Source: Rhipicephalus microplus (taxonomy: Eukaryota; Arthropoda; Arachnida; Ixodida; Ixodidae). From it: 64,000 nucleotides of DNA. The number at the start of each line of letters is the position of its first letter. Position 1 is the first letter of the stretch. Both the position numbers and the translations under genes were made by a program. Positions 54,475 through 64,000 of this stretch are shown here, one piece after another. Location: positions 37,513,771-37,577,770 of the forward strand of contig NC_134705.1 of assembly GCF_043290135.1 (NCBI RefSeq), given 5' to 3'. The notes below the pieces were generated by a model. The model saw only the letters and a program-made list of their open reading frames with translations, was not told where the DNA came from and did no database searches.

Positions 54475-56912
54475 TCTTAGACCTTGTTTTCGTTACAGCT
54501 GACCTATTGAATGATGATTCAGAGTGCGAGGTTGTAGAAGGTATCTCGGATCACAATGCAGTCTATGTTCAATTTTTTATGCACTACTAACTTAAGAAAA
54601 CCGGAATGCAAAGTTGTTACTGATTTCTTACGTGCCAACGATGAAGGCGTACTTTCTCTGCTAGCAGATTCTTATGCAAATTGTTTCCTTTCCAGCAACA
54701 GTTTTGGTGTAAATGCGTTGGTGAAACACTTTGGCACGATTGTGTCTGACTGCATATTTAAATTCGTGCCAAACAAATGCGTGAAGCGCAATCCTAAACA
54801 CCCGCGGTATAACCGACAAATAATACTGTTTATTCGCCGCACAAAGCGACTACATCACCGATGCCGCTCCAATCCAAACCACCAATTCAATTTGTGTACG
54901 TTAAAGGCAACACTCAAAAATAAAAGGCATGAAGCTGGATATTTCTGTGACAAAAGCACGCTGTCAACGTTCATTTGAGAAAATTGGACCAAAATTTGGA
55001 AGACAAGTAATCCACCCTCCAGGAGAACTTGCTCATTCACTATTAAAAACGAAATATGTTCAGATGCTCAGACGATCTCGGAGGCCTTCAGTAGGTATTT
55101 TAAGTCTGTTTTTCCTGCTCATAACAGCAATTTTCCTTCGTGTGTCGCACCCTCTGTATCGGTAGCTATTTTGGGTATTGAGTTAAGTTGCTCTGGAGTT
55201 TGTAATCTCTTACTCAACCTAGACATTACTAAAAGTACCTGGCCCGGACGGTATCCCTAACGCTTTTCTGAAAGGGTATTCTGAATTGTGTGCATGATAC
55301 TTGATAATGATATTCCAGAAATCGCTTGACTCCGGACGGGTCCCGCGAATATGGAAGATCGCTAATGGGGTTCCTATTTTCAAATCGGGTAAGAAGGAAA
55401 TCATTTCTAACTACAGACCAATTTCATTATTATCCACGTGCTGCAAGCTACTCTAGAACATCATTCACAAGCACATTATTCAATACCTAACTGACAACAA
55501 TATCCTTTCAGAGCATCAGCATAGTTCCCGCAATGGTTTTTTCACTGTCACATAATTGATCGAATTTACGCATGACATCGCCTCTTCACTTAATAACCAC
55601 GAACGAGCCGATGCCATTTTTATTAATTACTGCAAAGCTTTTGACAAGGTATGTCATAAAAAACTTCTGCTAAAGCTTGGTAACCTTCTTACAGGCCCAC
55701 ATACTGACAAATTACTTGATTGGATTACGGAATATTTGCACCTGAGGAGTCAGTTTGTCCGCTAAAACCACGAACAGTCGTCACAAGCTACTATTTCCTA
55801 AGGTGTTCCATAAGAATTTGTCTTGGGACCCCTTTTATTCATAATATACATTAACGATGTCCCTCAGGTTGTCATTAACACACCAGTTAAGCTTCGCCTA
55901 TACGCCGATGACTGTGTATTTTATTCCTATGTACGTAGCGTCACTGACCAAGTTTTGTTGAATGATGTGTTTTCTTGCTTTTGCGAATGAAGTAGACCTT
56001 GGCAAATGGAGCTTAATTTTCAGAAAACCGTGACAACAACTTTTACAATTAAAAGAAGCCATTACAATTTAGATATGGCGACTCCAATCGCACACTGGAA
56101 AAAGTTCAGGAATTTAAGATTTTGGTGTTGTATTTTCTCCAAACTTGAAGTGGCACAAACACATCGACCCTATTTCTGAAAAATCGCTTAAGAAATTAGG
56201 TTACTCAAGAAGAACGCTAAAGGGTGCCGCAAAAGAATGCAAACTTATAGACTTCAAACCACTGGCCAGGCCTCTTCTTGAATATGCGTCTGTTGTGTGG
56301 TCACCACATCTTGCAATTGACAGAAATAAACTTGAGGCCATCCAGCGAAAAGCGATTAGATTCATTTTAAACCGTTATGAGCATGATTTCCCCCTTCTGA
56401 GCACTACCATGCTTTATCGCTAAACCATTTAGAACACAGACGTATGTGTCATCGGCTTACCATGCTACTTAACATCGTGCGCAATGTCGTCCGCATAGCC
56501 ACACCCATTTCGCTCACCAATCATCCTACCCATGTGACTCGCCGATAAAATCAGTTGAACATTGTGCCATTCAGAGGTTTTATAGATTGTTATAAATACT
56601 CCTTTTTTTTCGTGCACAGTTGACACTTGGAATAATCTGGACACCACTTTGAAACGACTACCGCATGCGCTGTTTGTTGAACAAGTGTCCAATCATGTAA
56701 TTTGATGTTCCTAATTTTGCTGTTGCTCTTTTTATTTGATCATTTATTGTTTGTTGAACAGCTGTCTAATTACGTAATTTTATGTTTTTTTTATTCCTGC
56801 TGTTTTTGCTCGTCTATTGTAACCACTTCTGCAATGTGTCAAACATGAGACAGCAGTATCTGTAAATAAATAATTAAATGAATAAATAAATAGATAAATA
56901 AATAAATAAAGG
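54475..56912 (+). pseudogene. Jockey/CR1-like LINE ORF2, 5'-truncated and decayed
   Basis: It begins inside the endonuclease with a segment ending E-G-I-S-D-H-N (catalytic SDH). The RT domain shows FKSGKKEIISNYRPISLLS near 55380-55430, motif A with CKAFDKV near 55627, GPLLFIIYINDVP near 55825 and YADDCVFYS near 55900-55925. The frame at 56145-56423 covers the post-RT region (WHKHIDP, then RPLLEYASVVWSP). There is no RNase H. The 3' end is an AAAT-type tail at about 56863-56912. Numerous stops and frameshifts disable it. Confidence 0.8.
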
Positions 56913-56914
56913 GT

Positions 56915-59900
56915 TAATGGCAGCCAATTTGTCTTAGTTGGGGACTTCAATGCTCCACACGTGGCCTGAGGCTATCACAGCCCCACAAAGAAGAGGGCGC
57001 GTGTTCACGACGCTGCACAGCAACAGGCTCTGACGCTGCAGAATGACTTGCTTCATCCAAGCCGAGTGGGAAACAGCGTGTCGAGGGATACAAATCCTGA
57101 TCTCACGTTCACTAGACACGTGCACAACGCAACGTGGACAAGGCTACCGGAGATTATAGGGAGTGACCGTCACAGAAGTCGAACAGGCTAACCGCTCGCT
57201 CAAGACAGGAAAAGCTCGGCTCACCGACTAGACCGCCTACAGAAACGACCTTGACGATAACGCGACTACTGAAGACATTGAAGCTTGGTTAAACAGTATT
57301 GTAGGTGTTGCTGACGGACATACCAGAACGATGCACTTGAACGAGAATAATCCAGCAGTCGATAATAATCTCTTTCACTTATGGGAAGCTCGAAGATCGC
57401 TTAACAAACGATGGGAACAGCAAAAGCTCAACCGCAAGCTCAAGCACCACATCACCATACTCACGAGGCATGCACAGGAGTACGCTGAAAACCGTAGAAT
57501 CGGCGGTCCTTCTGCGACAAACTTCAAGGAACACGGAGCACCAAGAAGACTTGGCGCATTTTTCGAGCCCTGATCGACGACACCCACACCAAAAATAATC
57601 AAAGAAATACGATTCAGCGGCTCATGCACAACTATGAAGGCACATAGCGCCAATCACTCCAAAAACTTCAAGCGAAGCTGCGTGGCTCTGTTAACAAAAA
57701 GGCGGCCTCCATCAACACTTCGAAACCCAGGAAGTACCGAGGAGCACCAAACGAAGCGAAGCACTGTACCAGCCTTTCACGCAAGCCGAACTACATGCGG
57801 CCTTCGCTAAGCTTACGCAGAACAAGAGCCCAGGAAAAGACGGAGTGACCAATAAGCACCTACGATAGCTACCGGCCCGGGCATTGACGGCACTCCTTCG
57901 GCACTATAACGACTGCCGTAGAAAGGGCGAGCTACCACGAGGCTGGAAGCACTTGGAGGTGACCATAGTACTCAAGCCAAACAAGCCACGCTCGACTGCG
58001 AATCGTCGTCCAATTTCCCTTCCGTCTTACGTTGGAAAACTCTTTCAGCACATGGTAAACGCGCGGCTCACCATGCACCTCGAAGACAATAGTCACTACC
58101 CGAATACCATGTTCAGCTTCCGCCAAATGCTCAACACAAGACGTCCTCTTGCAGATAAAGGAAGATATTCTTTTCCGCTTGAGCATGCTCAGTAAGTCAT
58201 CTGTTCTAGGTCTGCACATAAAGGGCGCATTTGACAATGTGAGCCACAAAGCCGTTCTGCTTAGCCTGGAAGACGTCGGCTGCAGTACCAAAACATACAC
58301 CTACATGCTGGCTTTCCTCACCAACCGCATAACCACTGTAAGGATTGCCAATATCCGGAGCGGGCTTTTTCAACTCCCTAACAAAGAAGTGCGGCGGCTT
58401 GGGCTAGCTGGTATGGCATGACGATAGTTATAGCGCGAGAACAAAACGACGACACAGAGTGAAAGCCCTTCTTGTCTCTGTGTCATCGCTCTGTTCTCGC
58501 GCTATAGCAATCGTCATCCCTAACAAAGGCACGCTGCAAGGCTCAGTGATATCGCCACTTTTCAACTTGGCCCACCTTAAGCTCCCGCGTCTCTTGGACG
58601 CTGTCCCTGGGATACATCACGTGTTATACGTCGATGATATCACTATGTGGATAAGAGGTACAAGCACGGGTAAACAGGAGGACCGATTTCAAGAGGCGGT
58701 TAATATCACTGAAAAATATCTCAAAGACATGCGGCCTCCAATGTGCTCCGGAAAAGTCGGAACTGTTAGTACTTGCGGCACGCACCCGGTGTAGACCATC
58801 AAGCTACGACGCACCTGCCCCACAAGTCTTTCTGCAGGGAGTTCAAATACCACAGTTTGACGCGTTTCGATTCCTTGGACTACATATACATAAAGATGGG
58901 TGTGGCTTCGCTGCCCTATCCCGGCTGCAGGCAACTGTGACACAGCTCACTCACCTATTCCGAAGGGTGGCTAACCGCCGCAGTGGTGTCAAAGAGCACG
59001 ACACCCTAAAAATGGTACAAGCTTTCCTTTATAGCTTTACAGCCGCATAACGTGCGGAACTCCCTACCTCAACCTGGAGGCAGCGGCGAAACGAAAACTT
59101 AATCTTCTGATACGAAAGGATACAAAGCTTGCCTTAGGACTGCCGCCAGCCACCTCCACTGACCGACTGCTTCACATGGGAGTTCAAAATACGTGGGAAG
59201 AACTCACTGAAGCACACCTCACCAACCAGATCGAGAGACTTATGCTGTCACTCGCACGGCAAGCCGTCCATCGACGCACAGGATACGAGACCACCCTAGA
59301 ACCCAACGAAGAACGCAAAGGCAAAATACTGTCCCAGCTCCGAGAATGCCTTGAAATTCAGCAGATCGTTCGGAACATGCATCCGGAACATCACAAAGCA
59401 AGGCGGCTCGCCAGGGTTAACATGTTCCGAACAAATCATGACAATGACCAACAGGCGCGACACGTGGACGCAGCCAAATATCCGGGACGTAACGCCTTCG
59501 CGATTACCATCACAGATTACAAGAGCGTGGCTCTGGCATCAGCGAGTATCCTCGCCAAACGTGCGGAAACAGCTGAAGAGGCTGCTGTAGCACTCGCCAC
59601 CCAGAGAAGTCAGGATCCCATCGTGGTCTTTACCGATTCACAAACAGACAGTGGCACTGAACTATCTGAAAGGCCGGGTCTCCACGGTAGCGATGAGGCT
59701 ACTAAAGTGCATGGACAATCCTCCTCCCCACACATGCATCGTGTGGATTCCGGGTCATGAAGGTCTCGAGGGAAATGAAGCGGCACACAGCAGCCCATGA
59801 AAGCGTCAACCGGGCGTTCCCGTACAAGATTCGAGGCACCTCCCACTCGACAACAGAATCAGAGGCAAGAGAACCCGTACCACTAACGTGTCATGCATTG

Positions 59901-60306
59901 CTGCAACATCATCGGCACGAATGCAGGTCATACACTCCTTGTTTCAAAACTCACAAGAGACGAAGGCACGACTACAGGCGTCGTCCAAGCAACACGTTCA
60001 CTCATGGCGTACTATTGTGCCATAAGAGGCCGACGTTGCACAGCTACATATGTCCTCACTGCAACGTGGCAGACACTCTGGCACACCTCCTACTGCAGTG
60101 CAAGTAAGCGTCCCAAGGCTACAAAAAGCAGCATGAGATGCGGACCAATACATCCTCAGTGAAGCGTGGGAGGCTGCGACCTCCCAGCCGGACCTGGTCG
60201 AGCAGCGTCAACTCGTCGATCGAGCCCGGCGGGCTGTCCAAGCCTTAGGGTTCCGGGAATTAGGGACCCTCCCACCTTCACTCACAAGCTTATTTGAATA
60301 AATGAT
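56915..60306 (+). pseudogene. Decayed relative of the intact RNase H LINE
   Basis: It starts in the endonuclease (L-V-G-D-F-N-A-P-H at 56937) and runs through RVGNSVSRDTNPDLTF (57061-57108), which matches TRIGNSVCRDTTPDLSF of the intact element. RT is recognisable (PISLPSYVGKL; YVDDITMW at 58628-58651 where the intact element has YADDIALW), as are RNase H (VVFTDSQT; IVWIPGHEGLEGNEAAH) and the terminal cluster C-P-H-C..H-L-L-L-Q-C near 60060-60106. Stops, frameshifts and a 131 bp foldback insertion at 58387 disable it. The 3' end AATAAATGA is at about 60298-60306. Confidence 0.85.
58387..58517. mobile_element. 131 bp foldback element with 11 bp target duplication
   Basis: Inside the LINE, CCCTAACAAAG occurs at 58376-58386 and again at 58518-58528. 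Removing one copy plus the 131 bp restores the LINE order (LPNK directly followed by GTLQGS). The insert has arms 58419-58458 and 58475-58516: ATGACGAT.G.TATAGCGCGAGAACA against TGTTCTCGCGCTATAGC..., about 42 bp each with few mismatches, plus a 32 bp unpaired left part (AAGTGCGGCGGCTTGGGCTA...). A half-copy lies at 3011-3060. Confidence 0.85.
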
Positions 60307-60327
60307 TTTTTCTCCCTCTATTTGCAG

Positions 60328-60429
60328 GACTCTTGGAAAGTTGCTTTTAAGTACAGCATGGACAATATTCGGCAGACGATGAGTGATATCCCATCAGTGC
60401 AACAGGCCAGAAAAAAATTTCGGTCATAA
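60328..60429 (+). CDS. Candidate terminal exon, unknown gene
   Basis: A strong polypyrimidine tract and acceptor (TTTTTTCTCCCTCTATTTGCAG) ends at 60327. The frame reads DSWKVAFKYSMDNIRQTMSD, then IPSVQQARKKFRS, and stops at 60427-60429. The composition looks protein-like, but the family is unknown. The LINE tail ends immediately upstream, so part of the T-tract could derive from it. Tentative. Confidence 0.27.
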   Translation, partial: DSWKVAFKYSMDNIRQTMSDIPSVQQARKKFRS

Positions 60430-61022
60430 AAGACCTTTGCAAGACTCGCCACATTTTGCAAAGCAGTGCCGCATGGTTCGTTTAAGGAATCATATATCCA
60501 ATGCAGTGAAGGGTCCCCTTGGGAGTTATTAGTTCGCAAAGGAACACCACCACACATACGTGTGTTGTGCAGAAGCAGTCGGTGAAATCTATTTGTAGAA
60601 TGCCATTTTATTTTTTTCTCCAAGTATTGATGTGTCATGAATTGCATCTCGTATAATTGACAGTGATAATTATTGAATCAGTGATATAATGAATCAGTGA
60701 TAATTATTGATGATTGGAGACTCTACTTCTCCCCCCTGAGGCTGGCAAAGTTTTTGTGGCCAAGCATGTGGCCTTCATGAAAGGCAAAATAAAGAAAAAT
60801 ACCCAATATTTCAAAAATTAAGGATTCGATAAAAATATCTGGGAGAGGGAAGAAATTCGATGAGAGAAGAGAATCCAACAACCGCACGTGTGCTGGAAGA
60901 GTAGCCAGCGTTGGCGGTCGACAGCATCGTAAGCATGGTTTATTCAGTTTTCATTTGAGCTAGGAAGTGTTTTAGCATTAAAGTGATACTATTAACACAT
61001 TGTTTGTATATTACTTGTTCAG

Positions 61023-61215
61023 CTGCACGTAGAGTTTGAAGCCGTAACCGGCGTCCACCTCGAGAAGGAGCTGCTGAGCTTTGTGAACAGTCATGGGCAA
61101 AAGTGTTTTCAATTGGCAAAATCATGCAAAAAAAAACTCGGGATGTGCTCACCAAAATGGAGGCCAAAGTGGACGTCCTTGAAGGAAACGCAAAAAAGAA
61201 CGAATGTGGCAAGTT
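61023..61215 (+). pseudogene. Coding-like segment with a frame break at an A-run
   Basis: After an acceptor-like TTACTTGTTCAG ending at 61022 the frame reads LHVEFEAVTGVHLEKELLSF, then VNSHGQKCFQLAKSC. It changes phase at the A9 run (61128-61136) into TRDVLTKMEAKVDVLEGNAK, which has coiled-coil character. The two halves look like one protein with a one-base slip, or an exon with a sequencing error in the homopolymer. The family is not recognised and may be a transposon protein. Confidence 0.3.
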
Positions 61216-61849
61216 TTGTTGTATAGAGCTTGTGGTACGGCTGTTTTTGCATAGCTTGAGCAAATAACATGTAACAAGAATCACAGAAACTGAGAGGTGT
61301 GTAAGTAAAGTTCGTTCTAGACTCGTCGATAAAAATTTTAGGATCAATAGATTCGTGAGTAAATACACTTAAACGAGGTCACTCGAGTATTATGTGGAAA
61401 GTGGTCGAAGACACCTTTAAAAGGACAGAAGACGAGTATCTATTGAATCAGTTTTTTACGGCGTCGTGAAAAGATCCCCCTAAACTAGTAGTTTGGATAT
61501 TGGAAGCACGGGGAGTTTTTGTTAGCACAATTTTTGGTATGAGCAGCTACTGAAAAAGTGTCTTTTCACTAGCAACGCTGGGAAGTAATAATATTCTCAA
61601 AATTATTCTAGCAAACGTTTTTCAAATAGAAATGGTCGGTAAGATAGTTTTTCATACACTTGTCATCACCGGGAATTTTCCTCGTTAACCAAGCTCCGGG
61701 GGTACTTCAACTTGCCTACAGGAAGCGCTAATCACTCAACTGATTTTCATGCTGCCTATGGTCTTTGAGATTAGCTGCAGCAATATTGCACTTGAATGTA
61801 AACATTCGACAGAAGTCTGCCTGGTTGGGTATGAAACTGGGAGGCGATT

Positions 61850-62745
61850 TAGACTCCGACCAACAGTTTTGAAGAAACCCGACGTATCAAAACCGACTTT
61901 GTTCCTTCCACAGAGGTGACTGCGGAGGCTACGTACCAGCGGCGTACTGTGATCCCCTCCCTCTCTTTATCGTTTTGCCGTGGAGCGTAGTACGTGCGTA
62001 TACACTGGGGGAAAGGTTCTGAAAGAGCGATTGATGTTATGGGCTGTCCTCTGACTCGAGTAACAACGTTCTCCTCCACTTCGGCTCGCTTTCAAGGATG
62101 GCTGACGCTTCAAAATTGATCTGGTGATCCAACGTCTGAGCAAGTTCGGAGACTGCGCTGCGCTCTTTATAGTGCTTCCGCACATCGTTGGCATGTCGCT
62201 TCAGTCGTTCCGGTAGGTTTTTCGTCTCGCCGATATACGACAAGGGCCACTAGGCGCACGGAATTTTGTAAATGACACCGGGGGTCCTGTCCATTGTAGG
62301 CCGGTCTTTCGGGCGCGGAAGAAGGCGGCCCAGCGAACACGAAGCCACGTACGCGATGCAAATCCCTTCTTTCTTGAAGATCCGCGCAAACATCTCGCTG
62401 GTTTCCTGAACGTATGGAACCGGTATGCGTTTTGGGGGGCTGCCAATTAAGGTGGATTGGGGTTTTCGTGTCTTCTGTTGCTCTGCGCAGCCGGTGGAGG
62501 CTGGAATGAAGTTTTTTGGGTATCCATTTTTTCTGAGGTCCACAATTACGCGGGCCGTTTCTTTCTTTCGCTGTGTTTCATCAGAGCATAGGTTCTTAGC
62601 TCTGTCGAGTAGCGTGGTCCCAACCGAAGCCTTGTGGCAGGCGGTGTGGGAAGAATCGATTTGAAGGTAGCGGCCAGTGTGCGTTGGCTTCCTGTGAACA
62701 GAGAACTCCAGGCTGTTGCAATTTCATGTTGCACTTTCATTGTAG
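61850..62745 (-). pseudogene. Penelope-like element, 3' part with GIY-YIG endonuclease
   Basis: From about 62745 downward the frame pieces show the RT-to-endonuclease linker of Penelope-like elements (VHRKPTHTGRYLQIDSSH and ASVGTTLLDRA; IPVPYVQETSEMFARIF). GVIYKIPC follows at about 62257-62282 and YIGETKNLPERLKRHA at 62180-62240, which together form the GIY-YIG signature, with a downstream E-P-K-W. One in-frame stop (TAG at 62250-62252) separates GIY from YIG, and other breaks exist. The RT core is absent (5' truncation). The 3' UTR extends to about 61850. Confidence 0.75.
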
Positions 62746-63149
62746 AGGCTATTTGCTGCTGCTCATGAGCATAAGATTACACATCGAGGGAAGATGGCTC
62801 TACTACATTTCTCACTGCAATTTACTGCTGCATGAAAAGTTGGAAAAATTCCAACACAGAAGTGTAATGTATTCTAACACTGATATAAGGACTAACTTTG
62901 GTCCTTAATAGGGTCACGTGATTATATTCATTGCATCTTTACTTGTTACGCGAAGCGTCAGCAGCGACTTTAACAGAGAAATAAAACTATGAATTCTCTT
63001 CCAATGACAAAGTGAGATATCCTCAACAAGCTTGCTTATCGTCCAGGAGTTCAAGCAACTCCTAATTGTAACAGTGCACAAGCATGCTATGCATACTCTT
63101 TCTCCTTGCTGTCCCTGGTAACGCAGAACGTCGAGTCAACGTGGTTTGA
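62746..63149. other. Unassigned stretch
   Basis: Nothing recognised. Confidence 0.35.
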
Positions 63150-63400
63150 ATATAACGAATGTGCGGCAACGTTAAACGGTAAAATATAACATCGCACCGA
63201 CGTTTAGAGTATTACATTGCCATAACACAGTGCTTTTAATGGTGCAGCAACATTCAAACAATGACGTTGTCCTAACGTGTTGTTTTTAAGGAGGCAACAA
63301 CATTCATATTATCACGTTGCCCGAACGTGGTGGTAATACTGGGGCAACAACAATCAAATAATAACATTGAATCAGCGTTGTATATAGACATCAATCCCCT
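63150..63400. repeat. Degenerate tandem repeat, about 50 bp unit
   Basis: Units beginning at about 63244, 63293 and 63342 share GCAACAACATTCA.A..AT.ACGTTG...GAACGTG.TG.T..TA. At least one further diverged unit lies upstream from about 63165. No coding potential. Confidence 0.65.
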
Positions 63401-64000
63401 GTTTAACAGCGAACGTAGAGACAACATAGATAACATAATCGTTGAAACATCTAATAACGCACATGGTAACTTTTTCAATTTCGTGGACTCACTTGAATTA
63501 TGACTGACAGTGGCTAGTTAGTGTGGTTGAGTAAGAAATAGGAGAAGCATGAAATATATAAACAGTTCTGCCTATGATCTTCACACAGTAATCCCTCTGT
63601 GAATCTTATTTCTTTATACAGCTGCACTTTATGTTTACATTTATTTATTACTTTGACAATACATGATTGCCGTAGTGCTGGAGACAAAAGACACCACCAT
63701 GAGTCACCTGACTGGGCCTCTATTGCTCCACACCATACGTTTTTCACACAGAGTGACTGCAATATCAAAAAAAGAAACACAAGAACAAATTCTCATGGTG
63801 GAGACAATAGACCCGCATTCTTATGTCTGTAGCTAGATACTCTAAACAAAGTGAATTCATATGTGAGAAAGATGAAGCGAAAAAACACACGCACTAGAAT
63901 GTCACAAACGTTCGATAAGGCGGGTCGATCGCAGAAATTTTATGAGGATGGTGGAAGTCGCAATAAATGTATAGACATGCTGAGCTTTCGGAGGAGAAAA
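63401..64000. other. Unassigned stretch to window end
   Basis: Open frames at 63514-63832 lack motifs. Nothing else is recognised. Confidence 0.35.

Overview
The window looks like intergenic or intronic nuclear DNA from an arthropod, most likely a hard tick (Ixodidae). It is moderately AT-rich with no dense gene arrangement. Almost everything recognisable is a transposable element. The best taxonomic hint is several copies of a tRNA-derived SINE that I recognise, from memory and without a search, as the ixodid tick family Ruka. No bacterial operon, rRNA, CRISPR array or complete host gene is visible.

Layout: 1-17 kb holds scattered SINEs, decayed LINE 3' ends (7.6-8.6, 12.1-12.8 and 16.0-17.1 kb) and the first copies of a roughly 680 bp repeat with an internal (CTGT)n microsatellite (4.3, 9.4, 10.3 and 12.9-14.7 kb; later copies at 20.6, 28.6 and 39.1 kb). 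17-24 kb has a second SINE family, another LINE 3' end and a 465 bp compound GATA/GACA/GACG array. At 24.7-25.3 kb lies a 0.64 kb element with promoter monomers, TATA box, initiator, a short ORF and repeated splice-donor-like sites. A second copy of it at 31.6-38.0 kb, in the opposite orientation, is split by a full-length LINE with RNase H whose two ORFs are both open (ORF1 574 codons, ORF2 about 1200 codons). The short copy is effectively the empty site for that insertion.

38-49 kb has inverted-repeat elements, tandem repeats, a GC-rich promoter-like block (45.2-46.3 kb) and a few exon-like fragments. 49-60 kb is a pile-up: a LINE ORF1 fragment, a decayed Ty3/gypsy LTR retrotransposon (minus), a decayed Jockey/CR1-like LINE (plus) and a decayed relative of the intact LINE (plus), itself interrupted by a 131 bp foldback element with an 11 bp target duplication. 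61.9-62.7 kb carries the 3' part of a Penelope-like element with a GIY-YIG domain. The end of the window has a roughly 50 bp degenerate tandem repeat.

The main structural observation is that the (CTGT)n family and the promoter-bearing 0.64 kb family share one architecture: a flanking T-run, a small palindrome at the left end, the same palindrome inverted 36-38 bp before the right end, a 3' hairpin, and a terminal GGGC(C)AAT followed by T's. This matches what is known of Helentron-associated non-autonomous elements (HINE/DINE-1 type), so I propose both families are of that kind.
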